From Bradyrhizobium centrolobii (GTDB taxonomy: Bacteria > Pseudomonadota > Alphaproteobacteria > Rhizobiales > Xanthobacteraceae), in contig NZ_LUUB01000125.1 of the NCBI RefSeq assembly GCF_001641635.1, positions 35,529 through 99,528 on the forward strand: a DNA stretch of 64,000 nt, given 5' to 3'. Position 1 is the stretch's first letter. Every line of letters starts with the position of its first letter. Of the stretch, positions 44,156 through 59,128 are shown one piece after another. The position numbers were made by a program, and so were the translations under genes. Below the pieces are notes generated by a model that saw only the letters and a program-made list of their open reading frames with translations, did not search any database and had not been told where the DNA came from.

Positions 44156-44859
44156 GTAGGCTTGCCGCCCTGTTGGTCCTGATCGCATCTCAGACCGTAG
44201 CCTTAGCCCAACAAGGCGACGTAGCCCGCGGCCAACAAGTGTTCAGGGTCTGCGCCACCTGTCATTCCCTCGAACCCAACCGGAACATGACCGGCCCAAG
44301 CCTTGCCGAATTATGGGATCGCAAGGCGGGTGGTCTAGCGAGCTTCGAACGATACTCGGACGCGCTGAAATCTTCCGGGATCATCTGGGACGATCGTTCG
44401 CTGGATACCTGGCTGACCGATCCGGATCGCATGGTACCGGATAACGCCATGCCATTTGAGGGCATTAAGGAGCGGCGTGACCGCGCCGACCTGCTCGCCT
44501 TTCTCAAGGACGCCACCAAACCCGGAGCAGCGCCTGCAGTCGCAGCTCAATCCGGCATGGGCGGAATGGTGGGCGGCGGCATGATGGGAGGCGGACGCGT
44601 GCCGAACCTGAGGGAGCCCCAGGCTTCCGAGCGCGTGACCCGCATTGCCCATTGTCGGGATACCTATCGTGTCACCACGGCGGACGGCAAGACGCACGCT
44701 TTTTGGGAGCGCAATTTGCGCCTGAAGACCGATTCCAGCAAAGACGGCCCGCAAAGCGATTCACCGGCGATTATCCCTGCAGGGATGATGGGCGACCGCG
44801 CCGACGTGATTTTCGCTTCACCGGAAGAGATCAGCAAGAAGATCGAGACACGATGCTGA
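44152..44859 (+). CDS. Secreted c-type cytochrome with C-terminal extension
   Basis: The 235-aa protein has a signal peptide (residues 1-19). It is followed by a class I cytochrome c domain with haem-binding C34-A-T-C37-H38 (VCATCHSLEP) and the likely axial ligand M100 (NAMPF), with WLTDP typical of cytochrome c2. After residue 128 a Met-Gly linker (SGMGGMVGGGMMGGG) leads to about 80 unfamiliar residues with Cys168, a second MM pair (GMMGDRADVIF) and a terminal Cys. The start overlaps the 41-aa gene. It may move electrons for periplasmic copper oxidation, but that is a guess. Confidence 0.88.
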   Translation: MSRLAALLVLIASQTVALAQQGDVARGQQVFRVCATCHSLEPNRNMTGPSLAELWDRKAGGLASFERYSDALKSSGIIWDDRSLDTWLTDPDRMVPDNAMPFEGIKERRDRADLLAFLKDATKPGAAPAVAAQSGMGGMVGGGMMGGGRVPNLREPQASERVTRIAHCRDTYRVTTADGKTHAFWERNLRLKTDSSKDGPQSDSPAIIPAGMMGDRADVIFASPEEISKKIETRC

Positions 44860-44998
44860 CAGAAGCGTCAAACGAGCCGTCCTCGTCCCGTCCGCAGGAT
44901 TGCCAGGGCGATGCCAAGTCTCCTTGGTGCCGATCGCCAATCCTGTGATAGTCTCAGCCAGCGAACACCGCGAGTCATCCGTCACGATGGAGGCTGGC

Positions 44999-45367
44999 AT
45001 GTTGAACATTCGCACCCTGAATCCGGGAATTGCAGCTGCCCTGTTGTCGTTGATCATCACCTCACAGGCATTCGGTCGAGGCAGTCAGGTCGGACACGAC
45101 GATCCCTGGAATCCAGAACACATCGATCAGCTGCCGCTCAACGTCAGGAACGCCGTGACCCACATGTGTGGGGGAATGCCACGGGCTGCGCATTATTTCG
45201 CAACTTACCTGGATAATTCACGCATCATCAGGCTGCATTTCGAGCATCTGCACTGTGATCACGGCGGTGGATTTTGCAACTCCGCCGGCTGCCTGCATCA
45301 AGAGTACCTCTCAACAGGCAGTCAGTACCGGCTGATCAAGAGCTACTATGGCCGCGGCAACGACTGA
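44999..45367 (+). CDS. Secreted Cys/His-rich hypothetical protein
   Basis: The 122-aa protein has a signal peptide (residues 1-27, ending ITSQAFG) and a compact mature part with five cysteines and many histidines. Key segments are THMCGGMPRAAHYFATYLD, RLHFEHLHCDHGGGFCNSAG and CLHQEYLSTGS. The pattern suggests disulfides or a metal site. A GGAGG sequence lies five bases before the ATG; an upstream ATG at 44987 is less likely. It looks like a short conserved bradyrhizobial secreted family, but no function is known. Confidence 0.75.
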   Translation: MLNIRTLNPGIAAALLSLIITSQAFGRGSQVGHDDPWNPEHIDQLPLNVRNAVTHMCGGMPRAAHYFATYLDNSRIIRLHFEHLHCDHGGGFCNSAGCLHQEYLSTGSQYRLIKSYYGRGND

Positions 45368-45421
45368 GCACGAGCTCGGAAAATTCCTGTTCGTCGGGGC
45401 GGCTGTTTTAGCCGCGTAACA

Positions 45422-45853
45422 ATGTTGCACATCGACACTCCTCTCGTTGCCGTGCTAAGGCAGTCCAACGTCAACCAGAGTGAATTCGTGCTTCTGAACC
45501 GCCAGCCTCCGAGACTTTGCGACGCGCGCGGTTGGCGCGGGCTGCTGGCTGTGCTCATCGCGATCACGTATTTGCTCGCCGGCGTCCTGCATGGTGCACA
45601 TGATATCGACGTGACCAGTCCGTCCGGCGGCTCGGAAATCGCTTCGATCCTCGACGACGGCCTTGCGGGCCACGGCGACCACAAGGCGCTCGCGGGCCAT
45701 CACTGCCACGGCTGCTTCTTGGTCGCAGTCATCCAGCCGGTACAACCGGACGCCGTGGCCGAGCTCCCCGCTGCGTCGCGGCTGCCGCTTCAAGCGGCGC
45801 TTGCCGGCATTGCGCCCGATACGGACTCCCCGCCCCCCAAACATCTGACCTGA
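45422..45853 (+). CDS. Hypothetical protein preceding the CzcCBA-type pump
   Basis: The 143-aa protein has one hydrophobic segment (about residues 38-57, WRGLLAVLIAITYLLAGVLH) and a following His-rich part: HGDHKALAGHHCHGCFLVAV. HHCHGC resembles a metal-binding site. No clear ribosome-binding sequence precedes the ATG at 45422, so the start could lie further downstream. It ends 54 bp before the outer-membrane channel gene. Proteins of this design commonly precede cation-efflux genes; the family is not named. Confidence 0.65.
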   Translation: MLHIDTPLVAVLRQSNVNQSEFVLLNRQPPRLCDARGWRGLLAVLIAITYLLAGVLHGAHDIDVTSPSGGSEIASILDDGLAGHGDHKALAGHHCHGCFLVAVIQPVQPDAVAELPAASRLPLQAALAGIAPDTDSPPPKHLT

Positions 45854-45907
45854 ACGGATAGCCGGGCGCCGCATGCGCCCATCGATCCTCCTTCACAGGT
45901 CGTATTC

Positions 45908-47182
45908 ATGTTTTGCAGGCGAACGGCCGCGCGCATGGCGTGCGCGATGGCGTTTCTCATCAGCCCATCCCTGGTGCTGACGTCACACGCCCAGACCCTG
46001 ACGATGCGCACTGCGCTGACGCGCGCGCTCGCGGCCAGCCCGCGGCTCACCGCGGCCGAGCGCGATGTCGGCATCGCCACGGGCCAGCGCATCCAGGCCG
46101 GCGCACTCCTCAATCCGGAACTGTCCTATGAACAGGACAACTCCTTCGGCTCCGGCATCTACCGCGGAACGAAATCGGCCGAGACCACGCTTCAGATCAG
46201 CCAGGCCTTCGAGCTGTTCGGCAAGCGCGAGGCGCGCATCGCCGCAGGAGCGGCCGGCCTCGAGGTCGCCGCCATCCAGCGCAAGGCGATCCGGCTCGAA
46301 GTGCTGTCGGAAACCGCGATCGCCTTCCTGAGCGTGCTCGGCGCGCAGCGGCGTATCCAGATCCTCGACGAGCAGATTGCCGCGATCGATCGGCTGACGC
46401 CGCTTCTGCGCCGCCGCGTCGAGGCCGGCGCCTCCTCTCCGGCCGAAACCGGCCGTGCCGAGGTTGCCTCCGCGCTGGTCAAGGCCGATCGCGAGCGCCT
46501 CAAGGCAACCCTGGCCAGCGCCCGGCGCGAGCTTGCCGTGCTGATGGGCGATCCCGCGGCAAAATTCGCAGAGGTCTCCGGTCGGCTCGACACCACGGGA
46601 CGGCCGCCCTCGTTCAAGTCGGTGGTCGCCGCGATCGATGCCAATCCGCAACTGGTGCGCTGGACCGCCGTCTATGCGCAGCGCAACGCCGAGCTGCTGC
46701 TGGCGCGACTCAAGCCCTACCCGGACGTGCGGGTCGCCGCCGGCTGGCGGCATTTCAACGAGACCAATGACGACGCGGTGCGCCTCACCGTCTCGGTCCC
46801 GATTCCGGTATTCGACCAGAACCAGGGCAACATCCTCTCCGCGCAGGAGAGCCTCGCCAAGACCCGGGCCGAACGCGACACCAACCGCAACACCCTGATC
46901 GTGGTTGCGGGTCGCGCCTACGACTCGCTCGAGGGATCGCTGCGCGAGCTTGCCGTCCTGCGCGAGACCGCGATCCCGAAGGCGACCGAAGCGACGGACG
47001 CGATCTCGCAAGGCTACGGCCAGGGCCGCTTCACGCTGCTCGAGGTCCTCGACGCCCAGGCGAGCGTCACCCGGGCGCGCCTGCGCGAGCAGGAGGCGCT
47101 GCAGAATTTCCACGCAGGGGTTGCGACCATCGAAGGCCTCGTCGGCAATCCCTTCACGCTCGCCCGGGAGAGCGCAAGATGA
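45908..47182 (+). CDS. czcC: TolC-family outer-membrane channel (CzcC type)
   Basis: The 424-aa protein has a signal peptide (ending LTSHAQ) and two coiled-coil repeat halves typical of outer-membrane efflux channels. Visible segments are LTMRTALTRALAASPRLTAA, NPELSYEQDN, ISQAFELFGKREARIAAG, and in the second half VSVPIPVFDQNQGNILSAQE and GRFTLLEVLDAQASVTRARL. ELFGKRxAR is typical of CzcC/CnrC. It overlaps the adaptor gene by four bases and gives the pump its outlet across the outer membrane. It may also serve the CusBA pump upstream. Confidence 0.92.
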   Translation: MFCRRTAARMACAMAFLISPSLVLTSHAQTLTMRTALTRALAASPRLTAAERDVGIATGQRIQAGALLNPELSYEQDNSFGSGIYRGTKSAETTLQISQAFELFGKREARIAAGAAGLEVAAIQRKAIRLEVLSETAIAFLSVLGAQRRIQILDEQIAAIDRLTPLLRRRVEAGASSPAETGRAEVASALVKADRERLKATLASARRELAVLMGDPAAKFAEVSGRLDTTGRPPSFKSVVAAIDANPQLVRWTAVYAQRNAELLLARLKPYPDVRVAAGWRHFNETNDDAVRLTVSVPIPVFDQNQGNILSAQESLAKTRAERDTNRNTLIVVAGRAYDSLEGSLRELAVLRETAIPKATEATDAISQGYGQGRFTLLEVLDAQASVTRARLREQEALQNFHAGVATIEGLVGNPFTLARESAR

Positions 47183-48145
47183 AGACATCCTCCACCGTCC
47201 TCGCCGCACTCGTCGCCGCCGCGCTCGGCGCCTACGGCTATGCGATGCTCGCGCCCGGCAAGGTCGAGCCGGCCGGTCATGAAGAGAAAAAGGCTGAGAA
47301 GCCGAACGACCACGTCGAGCAGGACGAGCACGGCGCCGATCGCATCCGGATCTCCGACGTCAAGCTCGCCGCCGCCGGCGTGATGCTGGCGGAGGCTGCG
47401 AGCGCCACGCTGACAGACACCCTCGCCTTCAACGGCATCTTGCGCGCCAACCAGGAAGCCGTGGTGCAGGTAACGCCGCGCTTTCCCGGCATCGCCAAGT
47501 CAATCCTGAAGCGGATCGGCGACAAGGTCGCCAAGGACGACCTGCTCGCCGCGATCGAGAGCAACCAGAGCCTCACGGTTTACGAGCTCAAGGCGCCGAT
47601 CGGCGGCACCATCATCGAGCGGCAGATCTCGCTCGGCGAATACGCTTCGGAACAGAAGCCGGCCTTCGTCGTCGCCGACCTCTCGACCATCTGGGTCGAC
47701 CTCTCGATCTACCGCCAGGACCTCCGGCGTGTTCGCATCAGTGACGAGGTGCTGATCGATCCCGATGACGGCCGCGGCGAGATCAAGGGTGCGATCTCCT
47801 ACCTCGCGCCGATCGGCTCCAGCGAGACCCAGACCGCGCTCGCGCGCGTCGTCCTGCAGAATCCCGACGGCCGGCTCCGTCCCGGCCTGTTCGTCACGGC
47901 GCGGCTGATCCTCGCCGCGCGCAACGTTGCCGTCGCCGTTCGCAGGAGCGCGATCCAGACGCTGGAGAACCGGACCATCGTCTTCGTCCGCGAGGACGGC
48001 GACAAGATCGAGGCCCGCCCGGTCGAGCTCGGCGAAACCGATCCGCGCTATGTCGAGATCAAGGCGGGGCTGTCGGCCGGCGAGCGCTACGTCGCCGAGA
48101 ACAGCTTCGTCGTCAAGGCGGAGATGGGCAAGGGAGAGGCCGAGC

Positions 48146-48153
<8 letters not shown>
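47179..48153 (+). CDS. czcB: Heavy-metal RND efflux adaptor (CzcB type)
   Basis: The 324-aa membrane-fusion protein has an N-terminal anchor (residues 4-20) and an acidic/His segment (DHVEQDEHGADRIRI). The lipoyl-like part contains VTPRFPGIAKSILKRIGDKV and YELKAPIGGTIIERQISLGE, and the barrel contains VDLSIYRQDLRRVRI. It is shorter than typical CzcB and lacks the long His-rich extension. ATGA couples it to the channel gene, and it overlaps the RND gene by eight bases. Confidence 0.92.
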
Positions 48154-51355
<3,202 letters not shown>

Positions 51356-51357
51356 AC

Positions 51358-52335
51358 GTGAGCAGCCATGACCATCACGGTCATCACCACCATGACCATG
51401 GCGACCACGCGCATGGTCTTGGTCACGATCACGGCCACGGCCATGCGCATGTCCACGCGCCCGCGAATTTCGGCAGGGCCTTCGCGATCGGCATTTCGCT
51501 CAACAGCGCGCTGGTCGTGGCGGAAGCGGTTTATGGCTATATCGGCAATTCCACCGCGCTGCTCGCCGATGCCGGCCACAATCTCAGCGACGTGCTCGGT
51601 CTCGTCGTGGCCTGGGGTGCGTCGATCGCGGCCAAGCGCGCGCCGAGCGGCCGCTTCACCTATGGCCTGCGCGCCTCCACCATTCTCTCGGCGCTGGCGA
51701 ACGCGGTGTTCCTGCTGGTCGCGACCGGCGCGATCGGCTGGGAGGCGATCCTGCGCCTGCGCGAGCCGGAGCCGATCGCCGGCGTCACCGTGATGGTGGT
51801 CGCCGGCATCGGCATCCTCATCAACGGCGCCACCGCCATGCTGTTTGCGAGCGGGCGGAAAGAGGACATCAACATCGAAGGCGCTTACCTGCACATGGCC
51901 GCCGACGCCGCGATCTCGTTCGGCGTCGTCGTCGCGGCGGCGCTGATCATCTGGACCGGCTGGCTCTGGCTCGATCCCGTAACCAGCCTCATCATCTGCG
52001 CCACCATCCTGTGGAGCACGACCAGCCTGCTGCGCAGCTCCATCGACATGTCGATGGCCGCCGCACCGAAGGGCACCGACCTCGACGCCATCAGGACATT
52101 CCTCCTGGACCGCCCCGGCGTCGACGCGATCCACGACCTCCACGTCTGGCCGATCTCGACCACCGAGACGGCGCTGACGTGCCATTTGGTCATGCCCGGC
52201 GGCGCCACGGGCGACGCGTTCCTGATGGAGACGGCGCAACTGCTGAAGACGTCATTCCGCATCGGCCACACCACGCTTCAGGTGGAGACGCGCCCCGATA
52301 ACGGCTGCGCGCTGGCGCCGGATCATGTGGTGTGA
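51358..52335 (+). CDS. His-rich cation diffusion facilitator (CzcD/DmeF type)
   Basis: The 325-aa metal/proton antiporter starts at a GTG two bases after the RND stop, with GGAGGAGC before it. Residues 4-34 are almost entirely His, Asp and Gly, and should bind divalent metal. The six-helix CDF core has ALLADAGHNLSDVLGL (H74 and D78 in helix 2) and AYLHMAADAAISFG in helix 5, then a cytoplasmic domain with IHDLHVWPIS. It moves Zn, Co or Ni from cytoplasm to periplasm, where the RND pump can expel it. Confidence 0.93.
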   Translation: MSSHDHHGHHHHDHGDHAHGLGHDHGHGHAHVHAPANFGRAFAIGISLNSALVVAEAVYGYIGNSTALLADAGHNLSDVLGLVVAWGASIAAKRAPSGRFTYGLRASTILSALANAVFLLVATGAIGWEAILRLREPEPIAGVTVMVVAGIGILINGATAMLFASGRKEDINIEGAYLHMAADAAISFGVVVAAALIIWTGWLWLDPVTSLIICATILWSTTSLLRSSIDMSMAAAPKGTDLDAIRTFLLDRPGVDAIHDLHVWPISTTETALTCHLVMPGGATGDAFLMETAQLLKTSFRIGHTTLQVETRPDNGCALAPDHVV

Positions 52336-52365
52336 GGGTGAGTTGCGCCGTCGCCCCAATCGCAG

Positions 52366-52522
52366 GTGTCGTCCCGGACAAGCGAAGCGCCGATCCGGGA
52401 TCCATAACCACAGGGCGTGGTTTGGCGAAGACTCGCGGTTACCCGATCGCGCCGCAACTTCTCCCTGGGTTATGGGTCCCTGTGCCCCCCGTGCGCAATT
52501 GCGCACTAGGCCGGGACGACAC
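52366..52522. repeat. 157-bp palindromic element with 12-bp terminal inverted repeats
   Basis: GTGTCGTCCCGG at 52366-52377 is the exact reverse complement of CCGGGACGACAC at 52511-52522. Internally GGATCCATAACCACAGGG faces CCCTGGGTTATGGGTCC, so the whole element folds into one long hairpin. No coding potential is present. It resembles a dispersed intergenic element of bradyrhizobia (MITE- or RPE-like). It fills most of the gap between the convergent CDF and methyltransferase genes. Confidence 0.85.
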
Positions 52523-52580
52523 TGACTATGCGGCACGATGCTTCCAACTCATTCACAATGAAGGCTGAGAGCAAGCGACC

Positions 52581-53441
52581 CTACGCCGCCTTCGCCGTCA
52601 CGATCCAGATCGCGCCCTGCAGGGCCACCGACTGCCCCTTCACGTATGGCGCGAGCATCTCGCGGATCGAGGCCTTGGCGGCCTCATAGGTCTCCGGCGG
52701 ATGGCCCTGGAGGGCACGGCTGGCGGGGCCGATCTGGAGCGAGCCATCGACGGCCGCCTCGAGGCCGCCGCCGATCGCGACATCCATCGCCAGATTCTGC
52801 GGCTCCATCGCCGCGTCCACGAAGCCGGCGCCCTTGAGGATACGCATCACGCGCTCCTCCGATGCAAAGGCGAAGGGACCGGGCTCTTCGGGCCCGACCG
52901 GCGGCATCTTCGGCACGTGTTTGTAGACCGCCATCAGCGGGGCCATCATCCAGGGATTTTCGCGCGGCTCGCGCCAACAGGCGAAGGCCAGCCGCCCCGA
53001 GGGCTTCAACGCACGACGGAGATTGGTGAAGGACGCGATCGGATCGGCGAAGAACATCACGCCGAAGCGCGAGGCCAGGAGATCGAAGCTCGCCGGCTCG
53101 AACGGATGGACGGTGGCATCCGCCAGCACGAAATCCAGTGGCAGGCCCGTCGGCGCCAGCGCGCGGGCCTGCGACAGCATCGGGTCGGACACGTCGAGGC
53201 CGAGCGCAAACCCGTTCGGCGCCACCGCCTTCGCGAACGCGAACGTCGTCGCACCGGAGCCGCAGCCGACGTCGAGCACGCGCTCACCCGGTCTGGGCTT
53301 GGCGCGGTCGATCAGCACGTCGGCAATGGGCCCCAGTAAATTCTCCTGCGCCGCATGGCGATCCGCCCAGCGCTGCCCGCTGGGTCCGTTCCAATAGGCG
53401 ATCTGGTCGGCGTTTTGCTCGTGTCCGCTTGGCTGTTCCAT
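52581..53441 (-). CDS. Class I SAM-dependent methyltransferase
   Basis: The 286-aa protein has the UbiE/Coq5-like core: VLDVGCGSGATTFAFAKAV (motif I), GLDVSDPMLSQARAL (acidic loop), FVLADATVHPFEPASFDLLA and RRALKPSGRLAFACWREP (motif III). N-terminal IAYWNGPSGQRWADRH is common in this group of uncharacterised methyltransferases. The start at 53441 has no competing upstream ATG that fits better. It is convergent with the CDF gene and not part of a visible operon. The substrate is unknown. Confidence 0.88.
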   Translation of the reverse strand: MEQPSGHEQNADQIAYWNGPSGQRWADRHAAQENLLGPIADVLIDRAKPRPGERVLDVGCGSGATTFAFAKAVAPNGFALGLDVSDPMLSQARALAPTGLPLDFVLADATVHPFEPASFDLLASRFGVMFFADPIASFTNLRRALKPSGRLAFACWREPRENPWMMAPLMAVYKHVPKMPPVGPEEPGPFAFASEERVMRILKGAGFVDAAMEPQNLAMDVAIGGGLEAAVDGSLQIGPASRALQGHPPETYEAAKASIREMLAPYVKGQSVALQGAIWIVTAKAA

Positions 53442-53610
53442 GGATGCGCCTCCGGCAGCTTGGTCGAAAGACCCCGATGCCGAAATGCGAAGACGCCGTC
53501 AACTGAGGCGGGTTCTTCGGCGACACGCTTTTGCGTGCACGCCGCGCGACACGGCGTCAGAGGTTGACGGACGATAAGGGGATTTGGCTGCCGACCTGCG
53601 CTACGCCAGG

Positions 53611-53802
53611 TCATTCAGCCGCGAGCGAGGCCCCGGTTCGCTTCGCAAGGACGCGGCGGAAGTCCGCTGCCAGCTCGTCGTAGTAGTGAGCAAGCTCCTC
53701 ATAAAAGGCCCGGCCGGCCTCATCAGGAGCTTCCTGAGCCGCTCTCATGCAGTGGACGGCTTTGGATTCGTACCTTTCCAGCTTGATGCGAAGATCACTC
53801 AT
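53611..53802 (-). CDS. Small hypothetical protein
   Basis: This 63-aa helical protein starts MSDLRIKLERYESKAVHCMR and continues AFYEELAHYYDELAADFRRV, amphipathic and without a signal peptide. The ATG at 53802 is chosen because the frame upstream has unlikely composition. It resembles short uncharacterised rhizobial proteins. It lies alone between a methyltransferase gene and tRNA-Val. The 169 bp between it and the methyltransferase start hold nothing I recognise. Confidence 0.6.
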   Translation of the reverse strand: MSDLRIKLERYESKAVHCMRAAQEAPDEAGRAFYEELAHYYDELAADFRRVLAKRTGASLAAE

Positions 53803-54039
53803 CACGGCGATACTCCACGCTGACATAGGGAGCCGGAACGTTGGTTCGAACCGCGATCGAAAAGATGACCGAAAAAAGGTAATTTTGGACCCCACGAGGG
53901 CTCTTTCGGGGCGTCGGGTGCCAGGCGAAGGCACGCAAGGGGCCCGACAACCACCAAATCGGGTTCGGTCGTCGGCCCGCCTGCCGAGCCGAAGCTCGCG
54001 CCGAAAAGCCCACCTTCGCCCGTCGGGCTTCGGCGTGGC

Positions 54040-54067
54040 AGCCTGCCTCGCTGCGCGAGCGCAGGCT
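54040..54067 (-). terminator. Hairpin abutting the tRNA-Val 3' end
   Basis: AGCCTGCCTCG (54040-54050) pairs with CGAG-c-GCAGGCT (54056-54067), a strong stem with one bulge. On the transcript it follows the tRNA directly, touching the CCA. It could mark 3' processing or end transcription, though no T-run follows. Similar GC-rich palindromes fill much of 53,940-54,060, and no gene is seen in 53,803-54,066. Confidence 0.45.
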
Positions 54068-54143
54068 GGTGGGCGGTCACGGATTCGAACCGCGGACCCT
54101 CTCGGTGTAAACGAGATGCTCTAACCAGCTGAGCTAACCGCCC
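54067..54143 (-). tRNA. tRNA-Val (TAC)
   Basis: The minus strand reads as a 77-nt tRNA with encoded CCA. The acceptor stem is GGGCGGT / ACCGCCC, the D-arm is AGCTCAGCTGGTTAGAGC, and the T-arm contains GGTTCGAATCC. The anticodon loop TTTACAC between TCTCG and CGAGA gives anticodon TAC (valine). Confidence 0.96.
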
Positions 54144-54192
54144 CTCGCCGCCTCTTTAGCGCCAGGTCCCCGGCAGGAGCAAGGGCCGAACG

Positions 54193-54597
54193 TCAATCCT
54201 GCGGCCGGCCCGGCAAGACGGGCACCGTGTCAATCCACACCGCCGCCGACTGGCACCAGATCTGCCTGGCGGGCCGCAAGGCGTCGCGCTGACGGATGCT
54301 GCCCCAGCGGATGCCCCAATCGTCGGCCTGGTCGCCCTCGCCGCTCGTGAACAGCGGGGAACCACAGTCGCCGCAGAAATGCTGGAAGCGCATCCGGCCA
54401 TTGTCGCCGCGCTTGCCGTAGATCTTCGGCGTGCCGCCGGTCAGGCGGATCGCCCGCCCCGAGCAGATTGCGGTCACCCGGAACGGCGAACCGGTCAGGG
54501 TCTGGCAGTCCCGGCAATGACAGACCGACACCGCCTCCGGGTCGATCTCGGCCTCATAGGTGATCCGGCCGCAATGGCATTGCCCGTCGATCTGCAT
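54193..54597 (-). CDS. GFA family zinc-binding protein
   Basis: The 134-aa protein matches the glutathione-dependent formaldehyde-activating (GFA / Mss4-like) fold. Zinc-ligand pairs are visible as GQCHCGRITYEAE, SVCHCRDCQTLTGSPF and HFCGDCGSPLF. Members include formaldehyde-glutathione adduct enzymes but many have unknown roles. The ATG at 54597 is six bases from an AGGGG sequence and is preferred over the ATG six bases upstream. It lies between tRNA-Val and the lon terminator. Confidence 0.92.
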   Translation of the reverse strand: MQIDGQCHCGRITYEAEIDPEAVSVCHCRDCQTLTGSPFRVTAICSGRAIRLTGGTPKIYGKRGDNGRMRFQHFCGDCGSPLFTSGEGDQADDWGIRWGSIRQRDALRPARQIWCQSAAVWIDTVPVLPGRPQD

Positions 54598-54614
54598 GGC
54601 CATCCCCTGAAACA

Positions 54615-54640
54615 AAAACGGCGCCCGAAGGCGCCGTTTT
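54615..54640 (-). terminator. Intrinsic terminator after lon
   Basis: An 11-bp stem, AAAACGGCGCC / GGCGCCGTTTT, with a CGAA loop (TTCG on the minus strand) is followed on the minus strand by more T residues (TTTTTGTTTC). It lies 19-44 bp beyond the lon stop. Confidence 0.9.
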
Positions 54641-54658
54641 ATCATCTTCCGTGCAGTC

Positions 54659-57082
<2,424 letters not shown>

Positions 57083-57409
57083 GGCCTTTTCCTTTTGCTT
57101 TGCCCCCTTGCACGCAGCCCGCCTTGCTCATGCGCAACCGCCACAAGGTGCCGAGGTGATCCGCAAAACCGGTCGGTCCTTCGAAAGATGGACCGGCATC
57201 GCCGGATCGGAACTGAGGCGAATCTTGAAGAGAATTCTCGCTCGCCGCCGACATTAGGTGGCTATCGCCCCGGGGGGTGTCAAGTCATTGAAAAACGCGC
57301 GCCATTCGGCGCTTACGCACGCAGATAAGCGACGCAACACCGGCTGCGGAAACACATTCCGCAGCCGTCAGTACTGACAGGACGATTCTGAGCCTCCAGC
57401 GCCCTGATC
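57083..57409. other. Intergenic region between clpX and lon
   Basis: These 327 bp hold a candidate lon promoter (57252-57284), a strong hairpin at 57341-57367 (CGGCTGCGGAA / TTCCGCAGCCG, no T-run) and the perfect palindrome GTCAGTACTGAC at 57367-57378 just behind clpX. No coding frame is convincing. Confidence 0.6.
57252..57284 (-). promoter_or_regulatory. Candidate heat-shock (sigma-32) promoter of lon
   Basis: On the minus strand CTTGACA (57284-57278) is followed after 16 bases by CCACCTAATG (57261-57252). This resembles the CTTG plus CCxxxT layout of sigma-32 promoters and stands about 170 bp before the lon start. Lon is heat-inducible in many proteobacteria. The match is partial. Confidence 0.35.
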
Positions 57410-58681
<1,272 letters not shown>

Positions 58682-59128
58682 TCCTGTCTCCGTCCGCGGT
58701 TCGATCCCGTCCGCTCGATCGCTCTATTCCGGCACAGCCGGCATAGAGATTCAAATAGAGCAAATTCCGTACCAATAAAGACCCTACGCGTTACATCCCG
58801 TGCGAATCACGGTCACTCGATTCTCCCGCGATCATAGCCGATCAACCGTAGCCAACCATGCTGTCACCCGACTATCAAGAATTCGCTAATCGGGGGGTCG
58901 CTGGCTACCCGTGACAATACCGTGATTTCACGTCTTGGCACGGGAGAAGTGATCGAAATCGCAGGTGCGTTGCCGGATTACCACGAAAAAAGAAGCACGA
59001 AAGCGGAACTTTCTGCCTGCCGCAGGGCGCAATACTACCTTTGCGCCCTTGCGAACGCGTCCTTAACGTGAACGCCGCCCTGACGACCCCCACTAATCCC
59101 GGGGATCGCCGGTGCGATCCCGGTAATG
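58682..59128. other. Intergenic region between clpP and clpX
   Basis: These 447 bp probably contain the clpX promoter. In the leader of clpX there is a dyad, CTCTATTCCGGC (58722-58733) with GCCGGcATAGAG (58737-58748), which could form an RNA hairpin or an operator. I see no convincing coding frame; open frames across it lack a start codon of their own. Confidence 0.55.

Noticed and set aside
44941..44965. CGAA upstream of the 122-aa secreted-protein gene, considered as a third SigF-like promoter
   Set aside because: Sixteen bases upstream there is no GTAACC-like sequence, only TCCTG, so the -35 element is missing.
45408..45440. GTAACA upstream of the 143-aa protein gene, considered as a SigF-like promoter
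   Set aside because: No CGAA occurs 16 bases downstream.
58905..59128. Continuation of an open frame behind clpP on the minus strand
   Set aside because: It runs through from an alternative frame of clpP, has no start codon or ribosome-binding site in the gap, and its composition is unlike a protein.
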